From Planctomycetaceae bacterium (lineage in GTDB: Bacteria; Planctomycetota; Planctomycetia; Pirellulales; Pirellulaceae), in NCBI GenBank assembly GCA_024638965.1, contig JAHEJI010000003.1, forward strand, positions 1 through 64,000: 64,000 bases of DNA, in the 5' to 3' direction. The notes under the pieces are model-generated. The model was not told the origin of the DNA. It saw nothing but the letters and a program-made list of their open reading frames with translations, and did not search any database. Made by a program: the position numbers and the translations under genes. Positions 9,886 through 21,200 of the stretch are shown one piece after another (the first letter of the stretch is position 1; each line of letters opens with the position of its first letter).

Positions 9886-11537
9886 TTCTTTTTCTGCTGA
9901 CTTTTAGTTTATTGGGGGGGTGTCAATCGACCAAAGCCACCAAATTCAGCAAACCATCAATTGAGCCCTCGGTCCAAACTACAGAGTGGAAAGTTTTGAC
10001 TTCCCAGGTATCGCGCTCAACCTCGAGTTCAACAGGAAGTCTGAGGGAAGTGAGCACCGACGGCCAACACACGCAGCCAGAAACGGAATCGGATATTGAC
10101 CTTGAGTTGTCCCAATCGGCGGACGCTAAACCTTCCAATTCTACAACTCTTCAAGTCAGCCTGATAACGCTTGCCGAACCGACTCGCGAAACAGCCAGCA
10201 CGACGCCGCTTACTCTCGAACAGGTTCTGACCTCGGTGACAAATTATTATCCAGACATCGAAGTCGCGATCGCGGAGATTGAAGCTGCCGAGGGTAAGCT
10301 GCTCGCCAGCTGGGGCGAATTTGACACCACGTTCGCCGGCTACAGTATCTCAGAGCCCCTTGGGTTCTACCAAACCTATCGCAATGAGGCGGGCGCTGCA
10401 CGTCCGTTGTGGAACGGCGGCAAAATATACGGCTCGTATAAAATTGGACGCGGAAATTTTGAACCCTGGTACGGCGAACGCGAGACAAATGACGGAGGCG
10501 AATTCAAGGCCGGTTTCGCCTTGCCGTTGCTGAAAGACCGCGCAATCGACGACCGACGTGCAGCAGTTAAATCAGCGGAAGCGGGCGTCGCGCAGACCGA
10601 GGCTGGCGTGAATTCCCGTTTGCTGCAATTGCAGCGCGTGGCAACCCAGGCTTATTGGGATTGGGTTGCTACCGGACGGGCGGTCCAAGTTCAGCAACAA
10701 CTGCTAGAATTAGCTGCGCAACGGGTCAGGCAAATCAACGAGCGCGTCGAAAAGGGTGATTTGGCGACGCTCGCTAAACTTGACAATCAGCGATTTATTG
10801 CCAAGCGGCAAAACAGTTTAATCAAGGCACGTAGAGCGCTTCAAAAGGCCGCGATAAAACTTTCACTGTTTTATCGTAACGAAGATTGCTTTCCCATAAT
10901 TGTCGCGAGCAAACAACTGCCACTCGAATTTCCGGACTCACAACGAATTAGCGACGAAGAGCGGGAATCAGATATTGCGACCGCCATCGCCGTTCGTCCC
11001 GAATTACAAGAATTACAAGCGGCTCGACGGCAGGCCAATATTGATTTGCAATATGCGCGCAACTTGATGATGCCCAAATTGAACATGGTCGGATATGCGG
11101 CAAAGGATGTCGGGGCTCCAACCGAAAAGAATGACAAGACTCCATTCCAGCTGCAACTGGGAGTTCTCACCGAAGTGCCAATTCAACGAAGGAAGGCCTT
11201 CGGGAAGATCCAGGCCGCCCAAAGTAAGCTCGTTCAGATTGACGCCAAGTCTCGATTTGTAACGGACAAGATTCGCGCCGAAATTCAGGATGCCGCTTCT
11301 GCGGTGAACGCGGCACTGGAACAAATTGAACAATCGCAACTGAATGTGAATCTGACCCAACAATCCCTTGAACTTGGTCGCAAGTCGTTCGAAGTCGGCG
11401 ACATCGACTTGATCGCACTCAACATTTATGAAACTGCCGTCGCAGACGCAGAACTACAACTGCTCGACGCCCAGTTCAAATACTTGAGCTATCGCACGAT
11501 CTACGAGACCGCAAAATCCGCCGAAGCATTTAGATAA
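9882..11537 (+). CDS. TolC family outer membrane efflux lipoprotein
   Basis: ATGA overlap with HlyD gene; signal/lipobox MILFLLTFSLLGGC; TolC-like repeats. The ORF track start at 9573 is too early. Confidence 0.85.
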   Translation: MILFLLTFSLLGGCQSTKATKFSKPSIEPSVQTTEWKVLTSQVSRSTSSSTGSLREVSTDGQHTQPETESDIDLELSQSADAKPSNSTTLQVSLITLAEPTRETASTTPLTLEQVLTSVTNYYPDIEVAIAEIEAAEGKLLASWGEFDTTFAGYSISEPLGFYQTYRNEAGAARPLWNGGKIYGSYKIGRGNFEPWYGERETNDGGEFKAGFALPLLKDRAIDDRRAAVKSAEAGVAQTEAGVNSRLLQLQRVATQAYWDWVATGRAVQVQQQLLELAAQRVRQINERVEKGDLATLAKLDNQRFIAKRQNSLIKARRALQKAAIKLSLFYRNEDCFPIIVASKQLPLEFPDSQRISDEERESDIATAIAVRPELQELQAARRQANIDLQYARNLMMPKLNMVGYAAKDVGAPTEKNDKTPFQLQLGVLTEVPIQRRKAFGKIQAAQSKLVQIDAKSRFVTDKIRAEIQDAASAVNAALEQIEQSQLNVNLTQQSLELGRKSFEVGDIDLIALNIYETAVADAELQLLDAQFKYLSYRTIYETAKSAEAFR

Positions 11538-11603
11538 TAGCTCGCGATGCAATGCGCGAACTAAAGAAAGCAGTTGCGTGCCGGGCTCGGTCGAATAAAA
11601 CAA

Positions 11604-11960
11604 TCAAGCATTTCGGCTTGATCGAGACGAGGCATCGGTTCGGTTGCCCCACATGCCGCCATGCTTTTTTAATTTCAGATCACCCAAGACTTTGCATTGG
11701 CAGGCCAATCGCAAACCGGAATCGGATTTGTGTGGCGGAAAACTGAGTCGCCATTTTTCGACACTTGTGATTTCAGAAACCGAGCCTTCGACATCAATCG
11801 CACACGTTCCACACGTCCCCATGCCGCGGCAATGAATGGCTGCGGCGATTCCGTTGTAAAGCGGCAATTTGGCTTTCAGCAAAACGTGGCGAAGGTTCTC
11901 ACCCTGCTCGCACTCGATGACTTGCTCGCCAAAAATGATGGTTGGCATGGTTATCTTCAT
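11604..11960 (-). CDS. 2Fe-2S ferredoxin
   Basis: CRGMGTCGTCAID...LACQC plant-type 2Fe-2S motif. Confidence 0.85.
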   Translation of the reverse strand: MKITMPTIIFGEQVIECEQGENLRHVLLKAKLPLYNGIAAAIHCRGMGTCGTCAIDVEGSVSEITSVEKWRLSFPPHKSDSGLRLACQCKVLGDLKLKKHGGMWGNRTDASSRSSRNA

Positions 11961-12077
11961 GGCATGGAAAAGGCTCCTGCACGCCCATGAATCAATTGTG
12001 ACGGCAGGAGTCAGATTCGCTGTTGGTAAAACGCAGATGTGAGCGTCGAACCAAAACCTACTTCGGATTTCTAAAGG

Positions 12078-13445
12078 CTAGCGGATCTTCGAGAAATCCG
12101 CGTATTTGTTAATGTTCTTGGTGATTTCGGCACCTGTGTCGACGTAACGGAGTTTAGCCCCTCCGTTCGCAGAGGCTTTCAGAGTCTCTGTTGCGTTGAC
12201 CTCGGCGGAACCGCCGCCGTTAACGTGGACCGTCGTACTTTTGCTAACCAGATCTTTGGCTCGCAAAACCGCGCCGCCGCCGACGCTGGCATTGTGCTCA
12301 ACTACTGTTCCCTCAATTGAAACTGAACCGCCGCCACCAATGCTGGTCACGATCTCTGTGGCCATCACATTGGTTAGCTTGACCCTGCCTGCTCCGCCGA
12401 CCCGGATGGTGATTTTGTCAGCAGCGATTCCGTCCCGTGTCACCGGGCTGTCCCAATCCGAAGTGATCGTAACTTCCTTTTGAAAGATCGGAGTAGAGCT
12501 CGCGGCGTGACTGTCTTTTTTCTGTTTCGCACTTGTTTTTGTTTGATGATTTTCAGACGCTGGCAAAAGAACTTTGTCGATCACATGAATGATACCGTTA
12601 CTCGTCTCCAAATCGTTGGCGATGACTTGCGCATCGTCGATCAAGAGTTGACCGTCCTTGATCGAGACCTGAACCGCTTGACCCGCAACGGTTTTTGCCT
12701 TTCCAGCTTTGACCGCATCTTGAGCGGTGATTTTTCCAGCAACGACGTGGTACTTCAAAATCGTGGCAAGCTGGTCTTTGTTTTCGGATTTTAAAAGTGA
12801 TGCCAACGTGCCTTTGGGAAGTGCTTTGAAGGCCTTGTCGGTCGGTGCAAAAACGGTGAGTGGTCCTTTACTCGAAAGCGTTTCAACCAGCCCTGCAGCT
12901 TTGGCGGCGGCGAGCAGCGTTTTGAAATTGCCTGCTTTTTTAGCTGTACCGACGATTGTGTTATCGTCTTCGGAAGGAAGCAGCACGGTGTCGATAACGT
13001 GGATCAGCCCGTTGGAGCATTTGATGTTACGAGTGATTATCTTGGCGCCGTTAATCCTGACTTCACTACCCTTGCGGTCAAAGTTGACTTTCTTGCCAAG
13101 CAAAGTTTTAGCTGATTTGAGCGGATGGGAGTTTCTTTTCGGGACAGAGATTTCGGTGGGCAGGACGTGGTATTTGAGAATGTTGGCCAGCGTTTCGCGG
13201 TTCTCCGATTTCAAAAGATTCTCCAATGTTCCCTTGGGGAGTTTGGCGAACGCTTCATCGGTTGGAGCAAACACAGTCAACTCGTCTTTGCTTTGCAAAG
13301 CTTCGTCGAGATTGGCGGCAACAACCAGGCTGGTCAGCGTCTTAAAGGATCCGTTGGCAGCCGCCGTGGTGAGAATGTTATCTTCGGCAGAAACCAAAGT
13401 GGGCAACAAAAGTAGCAGGGCAAGTGTCGTTGTAATGCGTTTCAT
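12078..13445 (-). CDS. Secreted protein with two fasciclin domains and a C-terminal GIN/DUF2807-like domain
   Basis: Two FAS1 repeats ([48 protein letters not shown]) then Gly/Val-rich beta repeat ending [11 protein letters not shown]; start reassigned to [15 protein letters not shown]. Confidence 0.85.
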   Translation of the reverse strand: MKRITTTLALLLLLPTLVSAEDNILTTAAANGSFKTLTSLVVAANLDEALQSKDELTVFAPTDEAFAKLPKGTLENLLKSENRETLANILKYHVLPTEISVPKRNSHPLKSAKTLLGKKVNFDRKGSEVRINGAKIITRNIKCSNGLIHVIDTVLLPSEDDNTIVGTAKKAGNFKTLLAAAKAAGLVETLSSKGPLTVFAPTDKAFKALPKGTLASLLKSENKDQLATILKYHVVAGKITAQDAVKAGKAKTVAGQAVQVSIKDGQLLIDDAQVIANDLETSNGIIHVIDKVLLPASENHQTKTSAKQKKDSHAASSTPIFQKEVTITSDWDSPVTRDGIAADKITIRVGGAGRVKLTNVMATEIVTSIGGGGSVSIEGTVVEHNASVGGGAVLRAKDLVSKSTTVHVNGGGSAEVNATETLKASANGGAKLRYVDTGAEITKNINKYADFSKIR

Positions 13446-13817
13446 TTCAGCTCCTTTGGGAAGTTCGGTAGGGTGATAAACCGTATGGCACTTGCCGATG
13501 CCGATTATACGAGGCATTTGCCAGATTGGATTCAGCTAAATTGGCGTTCAGCGTGCACTCATAAACGGTGAAATTCGCTTCACTTTGCCCTAAAGTCCCC
13601 AGATCCGTAGCACAAAAAGGTTCTCGCACAAACCGTGCCCACGTAATCTCTGTCCGTACCTCTCAGATTTTTTGAGATCATATGGCAACGACTGAATCTG
13701 ATTTAGACCGGGTTTCGTAGCCATATCTGGTCGAATCAAAGATTGATTTCGCAAGCGAAAAAACTGACGCTCTACGTGCAAACTCTTAGCCAAACTCTCA
13801 CCCCAGTTTCGCTGGTC

Positions 13818-15152
13818 ATGTTGAACCGACGTCAATTCCAGCTGAGCAGCCTGGCGACGATCGTTGCTGGCGGTTTCATCGATGCCGCTTCAAACGGGGC
13901 ATTCGTGAGCGGCGTTCAGCCTTCAGAAGAATGGGCTCAATGGGGTGGCCCTAACCGAGACTTCAAGGCGTCGCAGATTGATGGCGACAGACTCTTACCG
14001 AAACCCGTCCTCAGCTGGAAACGGGACCTTGGGAAGGGCCATGCGGCGGTCGTTGCAAGTGGCGAATTTGGATACAGCCTGCACCTGGATGGCGACGAAG
14101 AAGTATTGGAAAAATGGCGACTCGATAACGGCCAGCAAAGTTGGAGCTGTCGATACAAGGTTGGGTATCACGCCTCGTATCCAAAATACGATGGTCCGCA
14201 CGCGACACCCGTGATTCAGAAGGACCGAATTATCGTGGCCAGCATCGACGCCCAGATCCGTGCAATCGACCTTTCCAACGGTAGGGTTATTTGGAATCGA
14301 GACCTGCGAGCGGACTACGGCACCAAGTTGCCCCAATCAGGCTATGCGTGTAGTCCGATCGTTTGGCAAGATCGCGTTATCCTTCCGACGTTGGGAGAAT
14401 CCCAACCTGTAGAAACCGAAAGTTTCAATCCTCGGCCGAAAATACCCGGTGGGCGAATAGCAATCCCCGGCGCGGTTGCCATGGACGGGCAAACCGGTGA
14501 CGAAGTTTGGCGAACGGAAACGTTTCGCTCAAGTCACAGCTCACCAGTCAAGATTGAAATCGACGACCAGCCGCAATTAGTGTTTCACGGCATGTTTGAA
14601 CTCATTGGAGTTGATCCGAAAAATGGCAAGGTATTGTGGAAGCAACTTTTGCGGAGAGAAGCAGCCGATAACGTATCGTTCACACCGATCTGGGACGCAG
14701 ACCGTAGTCAGTTCCTGATTTCACACGGCTACTGCAACTTCGGCACGCAGGCGATCAAGCTGAAAAACGCTGCCGGCCGATGGCGAACCAGCATCAACTG
14801 GACGAATTCGCGTCTGCAAATCGTGCACACCAATGCGGTGCTTTTGGGCAATATCTTAGTGGGAACGAAACGACCTGCGGCGACATTGATCGTGGCCATC
14901 GACGTCCGGGATGGTCGCACGATTTTTCGAAAACGTGGATTTGGAAAATCCAATTTATTAGCGGTTGGTTTGCAGCTTGTCATATTGGATGAAAGTGGCG
15001 ATCTAGTTGGCGGCCAGCTTAACGAAGAGGGTGTTTCGGAACTCTGGAGAATTCCTGCATTGTCCAAGACTGCCTGGACCGTGCCCGCGCTGGCTGGCAG
15101 GCGATTGCTGTTGCGTAACGGTAGTGAACTCAAGGTTTATCGATTCCCGTGA
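13818..15152 (+). CDS. PQQ-like beta-propeller repeat protein
   Basis: MLNRRQFQLSSLATIVAGG signal, EWAQWGGPNRDF, repeated propeller blades (DGQTGDEVWRTE, DPKNGKVLWKQ). Confidence 0.8.
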   Translation: MLNRRQFQLSSLATIVAGGFIDAASNGAFVSGVQPSEEWAQWGGPNRDFKASQIDGDRLLPKPVLSWKRDLGKGHAAVVASGEFGYSLHLDGDEEVLEKWRLDNGQQSWSCRYKVGYHASYPKYDGPHATPVIQKDRIIVASIDAQIRAIDLSNGRVIWNRDLRADYGTKLPQSGYACSPIVWQDRVILPTLGESQPVETESFNPRPKIPGGRIAIPGAVAMDGQTGDEVWRTETFRSSHSSPVKIEIDDQPQLVFHGMFELIGVDPKNGKVLWKQLLRREAADNVSFTPIWDADRSQFLISHGYCNFGTQAIKLKNAAGRWRTSINWTNSRLQIVHTNAVLLGNILVGTKRPAATLIVAIDVRDGRTIFRKRGFGKSNLLAVGLQLVILDESGDLVGGQLNEEGVSELWRIPALSKTAWTVPALAGRRLLLRNGSELKVYRFP

Positions 15153-15188
15153 CTTGGCATGCATCGTTTCGTTTTACGACGCAAATAT

Positions 15189-15689
15189 TCAATTCAACGA
15201 CCAGATCGCGAAATTCAGAAACGTGGCGAAACTTACCCACAGAATGTAAGGAACTAGCAAACCGGCGGCCAGTTGGGAATGCCGGTAGAACAGCGCAATT
15301 GAAACCGCAATCGAAAGCCATAAAGCTACGATTTCAACGGCTGCCCAACCAAGTTGCTGCAATCCAAAAAAGAGAACGGACCACAGGATGTTTAAAAGCA
15401 AATGAAACGCAAACCACCCCAAGGCGAGTCTGGACTTCGCAAATCCTGATTGCTTCCAAACCAGCCACGCAGCCACCGCCATCATCAGATACAAAACCGA
15501 CCACACCGGTCCAAAAATCCAGTTGGGCGGGTTCCATGACGGCTTGTTCAACTCGACAAACCAATCACTGCCGACGCTCGATGAGGTCGCAAATCCGCCG
15601 ATTGACGCAGCCAGAAAACAAATGGCAATTGAAACGACGAGCCCCATTGCAAGAATGGTCTTTGATGGGGGTTCCCGTTTTTCATTCAT
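15189..15689 (-). CDS. tspO: TspO/MBR family protein
   Basis: Five-TM protein with LNKPSWNPPNWIFGPVWSVLYLMM and WxxLFFGLQ motifs; start reassigned to MNEKREPPSK. Confidence 0.88.
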   Translation of the reverse strand: MNEKREPPSKTILAMGLVVSIAICFLAASIGGFATSSSVGSDWFVELNKPSWNPPNWIFGPVWSVLYLMMAVAAWLVWKQSGFAKSRLALGWFAFHLLLNILWSVLFFGLQQLGWAAVEIVALWLSIAVSIALFYRHSQLAAGLLVPYILWVSFATFLNFAIWSLN

Positions 15690-15871
15690 CAAGGAAGGTC
15701 TCTGGGGGCAGTTGGCTGCTGTTCGAACGATCCGTTCCGAGGTGAAAGTGTTGAAGTTGCGCTTCGGGTTGCCAATTCCAAGCGAAAACGACGCTAGGGC
15801 AACTTCAAAAGTTGAAAGCCTGGTTCGCAATCAGGAGAGCTTGTTGAGCCAGACACCGTGAACTTTGAACT

Positions 15872-17545
15872 CTAACTTCCTGCCGATTCGGGGCGCTGCG
15901 GGCGGTCGGGACGGGTATCCTTGGCTCGGTTGCCGTAGTTGCCGCCACCTCCTCCACCTCGGCTGAAAAGAGACCCGATGCCGCTGCTGAATTCATCTTT
16001 GGAAATCGCTTTGTCGCCATCTTTGTCCAAGGTCTTCAGGCGGTCGGCCATCCGGTTGCCTTCGAGTTCGTCTTCCGTCACCTTGCCGTCTTTGTTTGCG
16101 TCCATCCCGTTGAACATGTTCATTGGGTCGAACCGTCGGTTGCCTCCCCCTCGTTCACCGCCCGCTCGACCACCGGTTTGCGGTTCCGCTTCGTCCGTTT
16201 TGGCAAGGAGGCTTGCATCCGGCTCTACCGTTTCGCCGTTGTCGGCAACACAATACAGATGGTTGGAGCTCCGGAGGATCATCCGGCCGTTGCTCACGGC
16301 GGGTGTGCCCCAGAAGATTTCCTTGTCAGCCGTAACCCGGTTAATGGCGACCTGCTTCAGTTCTTCACCCAAGTCGAATACAAACATTTGTCCGCTGCCA
16401 TTGAGGTAAAACATTCGGTCGCCAACAACGATCGGCGAAGGGTAATCTAGCGAACCCATACGACCGCCAGTTTGTTGCGCACCCTTCAAGCGAACCTGCT
16501 GGACTCGTTCCCCGCTCTCAGCATCAACGACCGTCACAACCCCGCGCGATACGAGGTAAAGTTTCGACTTGTGACGAACCGGCGAGGCGAAGCTGGCGTT
16601 GTCCCGACCGGTCCAGACCGTATTGGTTTCGCTGACGTCACCGCTGCCACCGGCCTCGAGGGCGATACTCCCGCCACCGCGACCAGTGAACGCGTAAACG
16701 CGGTTGCCATCCAGAACCACACTGGAATAGGCATGCTCGGCACCTGTCGCGTCGGCAAACCATCGCAGCTTGCCGTTATTCGGATCGAGTCCCCAAAGTT
16801 CTTTGGCAACACACATCACGAGGTCAGTTCGAGTGTCGTCGATTTTGACCAGAGCCGGCGTACCCCACATTCCATCTAGGCCTTCGGCTTCTTGCCGCCA
16901 AAGTTCCTCACCGGTTTCTTTGTCGAAACCGATGATCGCCTGGCTTTCCGCAGAGGCAGTAACGATGACTGTGTTGTTGTAAACGATAGGGCTGGATGAC
17001 GATCCCCATTTAGTCGGATCGGATTCTTTACCGACTTCTGCTTGCCACAGTTCATTCCCATCCATGTCGAAAGCATGCACTCCGCTCTTGCCGAAAAACG
17101 CATACACATTCTTGCCGTCCGAAACTGGAGTGTGCGAAGCGTAACCGTGAGCCGGAATTCCTGCGCCCGCATATGGGTCTTCCGGCAACGATGCCTTTAC
17201 GTCTTTCTGCCACAACTTATCGCCGGTTTTCATGTCGACGCAAACAAGATGACGAACGAGGTTCTCGATGTCGCCCACGTTGTCTCGGCTCACGCCATAT
17301 CCGGAGTAGCACGTGACGAACGCTTTACCATCGACGATGATCGGGCTTGACGCTCCCGGTCCCGGCAGCGGAGTCTTCCAAGCGAGGTTGGCGTTGGGCG
17401 ACCAGGCGGTCGGCAACGAGTCCGATTCACTTGCAACCCCGGAGCCGGCTGGTCCACGAAACCGAGGCCAGTCATCGGCGTATCCGGTCAAGTTACTACA
17501 AGCCAAAAAAGCTAACGCCAACGAAAATGCTAAGTATCGAACCAT
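15872..17545 (-). CDS. PQQ-binding-like beta-propeller protein with C-terminal EF-hand repeats
   Basis: DDWPRFRGPAGSGVASESDSLPTAWSPNANLAWKTPLPGPGASSPIIV propeller; MDANKDGKVTEDELEGNRMADRLKTLDKDGDKAISKDEF EF-hands. Confidence 0.88.
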   Translation of the reverse strand: MVRYLAFSLALAFLACSNLTGYADDWPRFRGPAGSGVASESDSLPTAWSPNANLAWKTPLPGPGASSPIIVDGKAFVTCYSGYGVSRDNVGDIENLVRHLVCVDMKTGDKLWQKDVKASLPEDPYAGAGIPAHGYASHTPVSDGKNVYAFFGKSGVHAFDMDGNELWQAEVGKESDPTKWGSSSSPIVYNNTVIVTASAESQAIIGFDKETGEELWRQEAEGLDGMWGTPALVKIDDTRTDLVMCVAKELWGLDPNNGKLRWFADATGAEHAYSSVVLDGNRVYAFTGRGGGSIALEAGGSGDVSETNTVWTGRDNASFASPVRHKSKLYLVSRGVVTVVDAESGERVQQVRLKGAQQTGGRMGSLDYPSPIVVGDRMFYLNGSGQMFVFDLGEELKQVAINRVTADKEIFWGTPAVSNGRMILRSSNHLYCVADNGETVEPDASLLAKTDEAEPQTGGRAGGERGGGNRRFDPMNMFNGMDANKDGKVTEDELEGNRMADRLKTLDKDGDKAISKDEFSSGIGSLFSRGGGGGGNYGNRAKDTRPDRPQRPESAGS

Positions 17546-17857
17546 TGTCTTTATCTCGATTTGAATGGAGTTCAAAGAATGGACAGAGTGTACCACATGC
17601 GGCACGACGCTGCCGAGTCCGGTTGGACAACGCCGCGGTAAAAAGTAGGCGAATAACCGAACTGGGTCTTCCATCGCACTACGCCGAGCTGTCGCGATTT
17701 TCGAAGGGCACGCACTCGCATGCGGGATTTTTTGCCGATTCGTCCGCTCGCATCCGCTTTCCATTTATTGCATCGGGTTTTACCTTGCTTTTCTTGTTTG
17801 GTAACAAGTAAGCGGAATCAAGAAAATAACGGAAGTAAAACAAGCGAGCCGTTACAA

Positions 17858-18140
17858 ATGGCATGGCGACCAGGCGCTTGGGTATTGGACGGCGAATTGG
17901 ATAATACGACGCTCAGGTGGACGACCGGCTGGATCAGGCTTCAGGGTCGGGACGAGCCGTTGCGATTGAAACTTGCCGGAAACTGCCATCCAGATTTGGC
18001 GGGCTGGAAAATCAAAGTTATTCGAACTCGCCGTTGTCACGCATGAGCGCAAGGCGTGGATCGAACACGTGTTGTCACGGCCTTTGACTCCCGAGTACGA
18101 CACGTATTTGTTAGATACGATCAGAATTGACCCGGATTGA
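17858..18140 (+). pseudogene. Remnant of a planctomycete-specific MAWRP... hypothetical protein
   Basis: MAWRPGAWVLDGELDNTTLRWTTGWIRLQGRDEPLRLKLAGNCHPDLAGWKIKVIR then frame change to FELAVVTHERKAWIEHVLSRPLTPEYDTYLLDTIRIDPD-stop. Confidence 0.5.
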
Positions 18141-18226
18141 ATGTCAGAGCATTTCAAAAATTGACATTCAGCCTCTGTCATTCTGAAGGAGCTTGCGACT
18201 GAAGAATCCCTCGCTAGTTCACGAAG

Positions 18227-21200
18227 TTAAAGACGATCTTCCGTTTCCAGTTGGCGGATCAGACCGAAGTCAGCCAGGACGGTGTACAGGCAAGGTATCA
18301 CCAGCAGCACGAGGACGGTTGACGCCATCATCCCAAATGCAATGCTGACCGCCAGCGGGATGATAATCTGTGCTTGCAGGCTCCGTTCAAACAACAACGG
18401 CAGCAGGCCGGCAATCGTTGTCAATGAAGTCAGGAGAATGGCACGGAATCGTTTTCGACTGGCCTGTGCCGCAGCGACTTCGATCCCCGCACCTTGCTGC
18501 AGCTGCATTTTTAAAAACAAAACCAACAAAATCGAATCGTTAACGACCACGCCTGATAATGAAATGAACCCCAGAATGCTGGGCATGCTGACATCGACAC
18601 CAACAATCACATGCCCCCAAATCACACCGATCAGCGCCAGTGGGATCGCGAGCATCACAATCAGTGGTTCAACATAGCTGCGAAATTGAAAACTGAGCAA
18701 AATGAAAACACCCACCAAACCTACAACCATGGCGGTCATCATCGACGCAGAAGTCGTGTTGCCTTCTTTGACTTCTCCTTCGAACGAGACCGAAATCTCC
18801 GGATATTTCTGATTCAATTGCGGCAAGAATTCTTTTTGCAAAACGGACGCCAATGGATTCGCCTTTAAGACTCGCGAATTCAAATCGCCGCGTACTGTAA
18901 CCGTTCGCCTTCCATCGACATGGGCGATTCGGGACCAGCCACGGTCCGATTCGATGGTCGTGACCGCACCGATCGGAATGAATTGTCCGCTTGGCAACTT
19001 GAACTGAAAATAGTCCAGATCGGCCAGTGAGTCTTGTTCACCCGGACTCAAGCGAACATCGATTTCATAGGATTCCGGACCGACCTGAATCTCGTCGGCA
19101 GTGAAACCGCTATAGGCTGTCCGGAGTTGATTGGCGAGATTCGCCGCGTCTAAACCGAGTCCCAGCGAACCCTCTTTCAGCCGCAAACGCATTTCGGGTT
19201 TTCCAGGCCGCAGATCGTCCGTGAGGTTGCGCACACCCTGGAAACGGCTTAACCAGGAAGTAAGTTCTGTGCTGGCGGACTTCAATTGGTCGAGATCATT
19301 GCCTTGCAAACGGACTTCGATCGGCCGGCCCGCCGGCCCAAATCCTGGTTCGGTGATTGACAGGTTGATCACTTCAGGAAGATCGCCGACTTCCTCGGTC
19401 CAAGCTGTAATGATATCGTCAATTCGTGTGTTTCGAATTTCTGCACTTAACAAATCGACATTTACCATTGCCACGTGTGGGCCCGATTCGAACGCATCGG
19501 GATTTTTGTTGAACTGAACCGTAACGGTTTTGACCAAATCCTGGCCATCGGGCTGTTGTAACGCATAGGTTTGATTGACCCGGTCCAAACCTCGAGTGAC
19601 CCGTTCAATCAATTCCTCGGTGCGGTTCAACGGTGTGCCAGCCGGCAGCAACATGCGCGCGGACAAGACATCGCCATCGAGATCCGGAAAAGCCTGAAAC
19701 TTGATCACGCCACCGGCCAACATTCCGACGGAAACCATGAATACCGCGAGGACACAGCCCAGCCACAAGTATCGCCAACGCAACAGGAAATCGAGCGGTC
19801 TCCCAAATAGCACCTCGCGCGTCCAAGCGATCACTGAATCAAAAAAACGCCGAAAGCGACCTGACTTTTCTGGATCTTCCCCGTGGATCGCATGACCGAG
19901 GTGGGCTGGCAGGATGGCAAACGCCTCGATCAGGCTGACGCTCATGACCAGGATCAGAATCATCGGTACGACTTTCAAGACCTTGCCGATGTCACCGCTA
20001 ATCAAAGTCAGCGGACCGAGTACACAAATCGTGGTAATGAACGAAGAAAAAACACCGGCGCGAACTTCGATCGTGCCGTCAATCGCGGCTTGCATTGCCG
20101 ATTTTCCAGCAGCCCGATGAGTTGCAATGTTTTCCGCAATCACGATCCCGTCGTCCATCAACAATCCAAGCGCCAACAACATCCCCACCATCGTCAACAT
20201 GTTGACCGTCAAACCGATCATGGGCATGAAGTAAAAGGCCCCGAAAAAAGAGACTGGCAGGCTCATTGCGACCCAGAACGAGAGTCGGGCGTTGAAAAAC
20301 AACCACAAAGTCAAAAAGACCAGCAGCATCCCCTGGGTGCCGTTTTTGATTAACATTTGCAATCGATCGACGACCAAAGTCGAACCGTCCTGGGTCACGA
20401 CCAAATTGACTTGCGGGTGCCTTTCCCGTTCGCGCTGCACAAAATCTTTGATCGTATCGGCGACACGGATGATATCCTGATTTTTTGTTTTATTGATTTG
20501 CAACAACCCAGCCCGTTCGGTGCCGAGCAGGACTTTGTTCTCTTCATACTCGAACAAATCGACGACGCGAGCCACGTCGCGCAACTGCACCTCGGCGCCG
20601 CCGGCCCCTCCTTTGATGATCAGGTTTTCCAGCTCCAGCGGCGAGCGCCGTTCCTCGACAAAGCGGATCAAGATATCCATTTCGCGAGTCTCAATTCCGC
20701 CAGCGGGTGTGCTGACACTTTGACGCGCGACGACGTTGGCAACATCGCTGGCGGTCAGTCCATACCTGGTCAGTGCTTCGGAGGAAAGTTCAATTCGCAG
20801 TTGGTGGTCGGAAAAGCCGATGACGTCGACCAGTGACACCTCGGGAAGTTGTTGAATTCGATCTTTGAGGTCCTCGCACCAGGCCTTCAGGTCCGTCGGC
20901 GTCATTGGCCCGGAGACCAGTAACGCAATGACATTGTCGGTCGTTCCCAACTGCCTGATCACAGGATCTTCGGCATCCTCAGGAAACCCATCGATCGCTT
21001 CGACTTCCGTGCTGATATCGTCTTTGAAGGTAATAAAGTCACCGCCTTCTTCCATTTCGATCGTGATCGTCCCCAGTCCTTCGCGGGCATCAGAGCGAAC
21101 TTCTTTGACGAATTTTACGCCATCGACGGCATCTTCGACTCGTTGACAAACCGCCTCTTCCACTTCTTCTGCGGTGCCACCCGGATAAACGACCCTGACT

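Noticed and set aside
12727-13476. 249-aa plus-strand ORF antisense to the fasciclin gene
   Set aside because: Low-complexity shadow of the FAS1 repeats on the minus strand.
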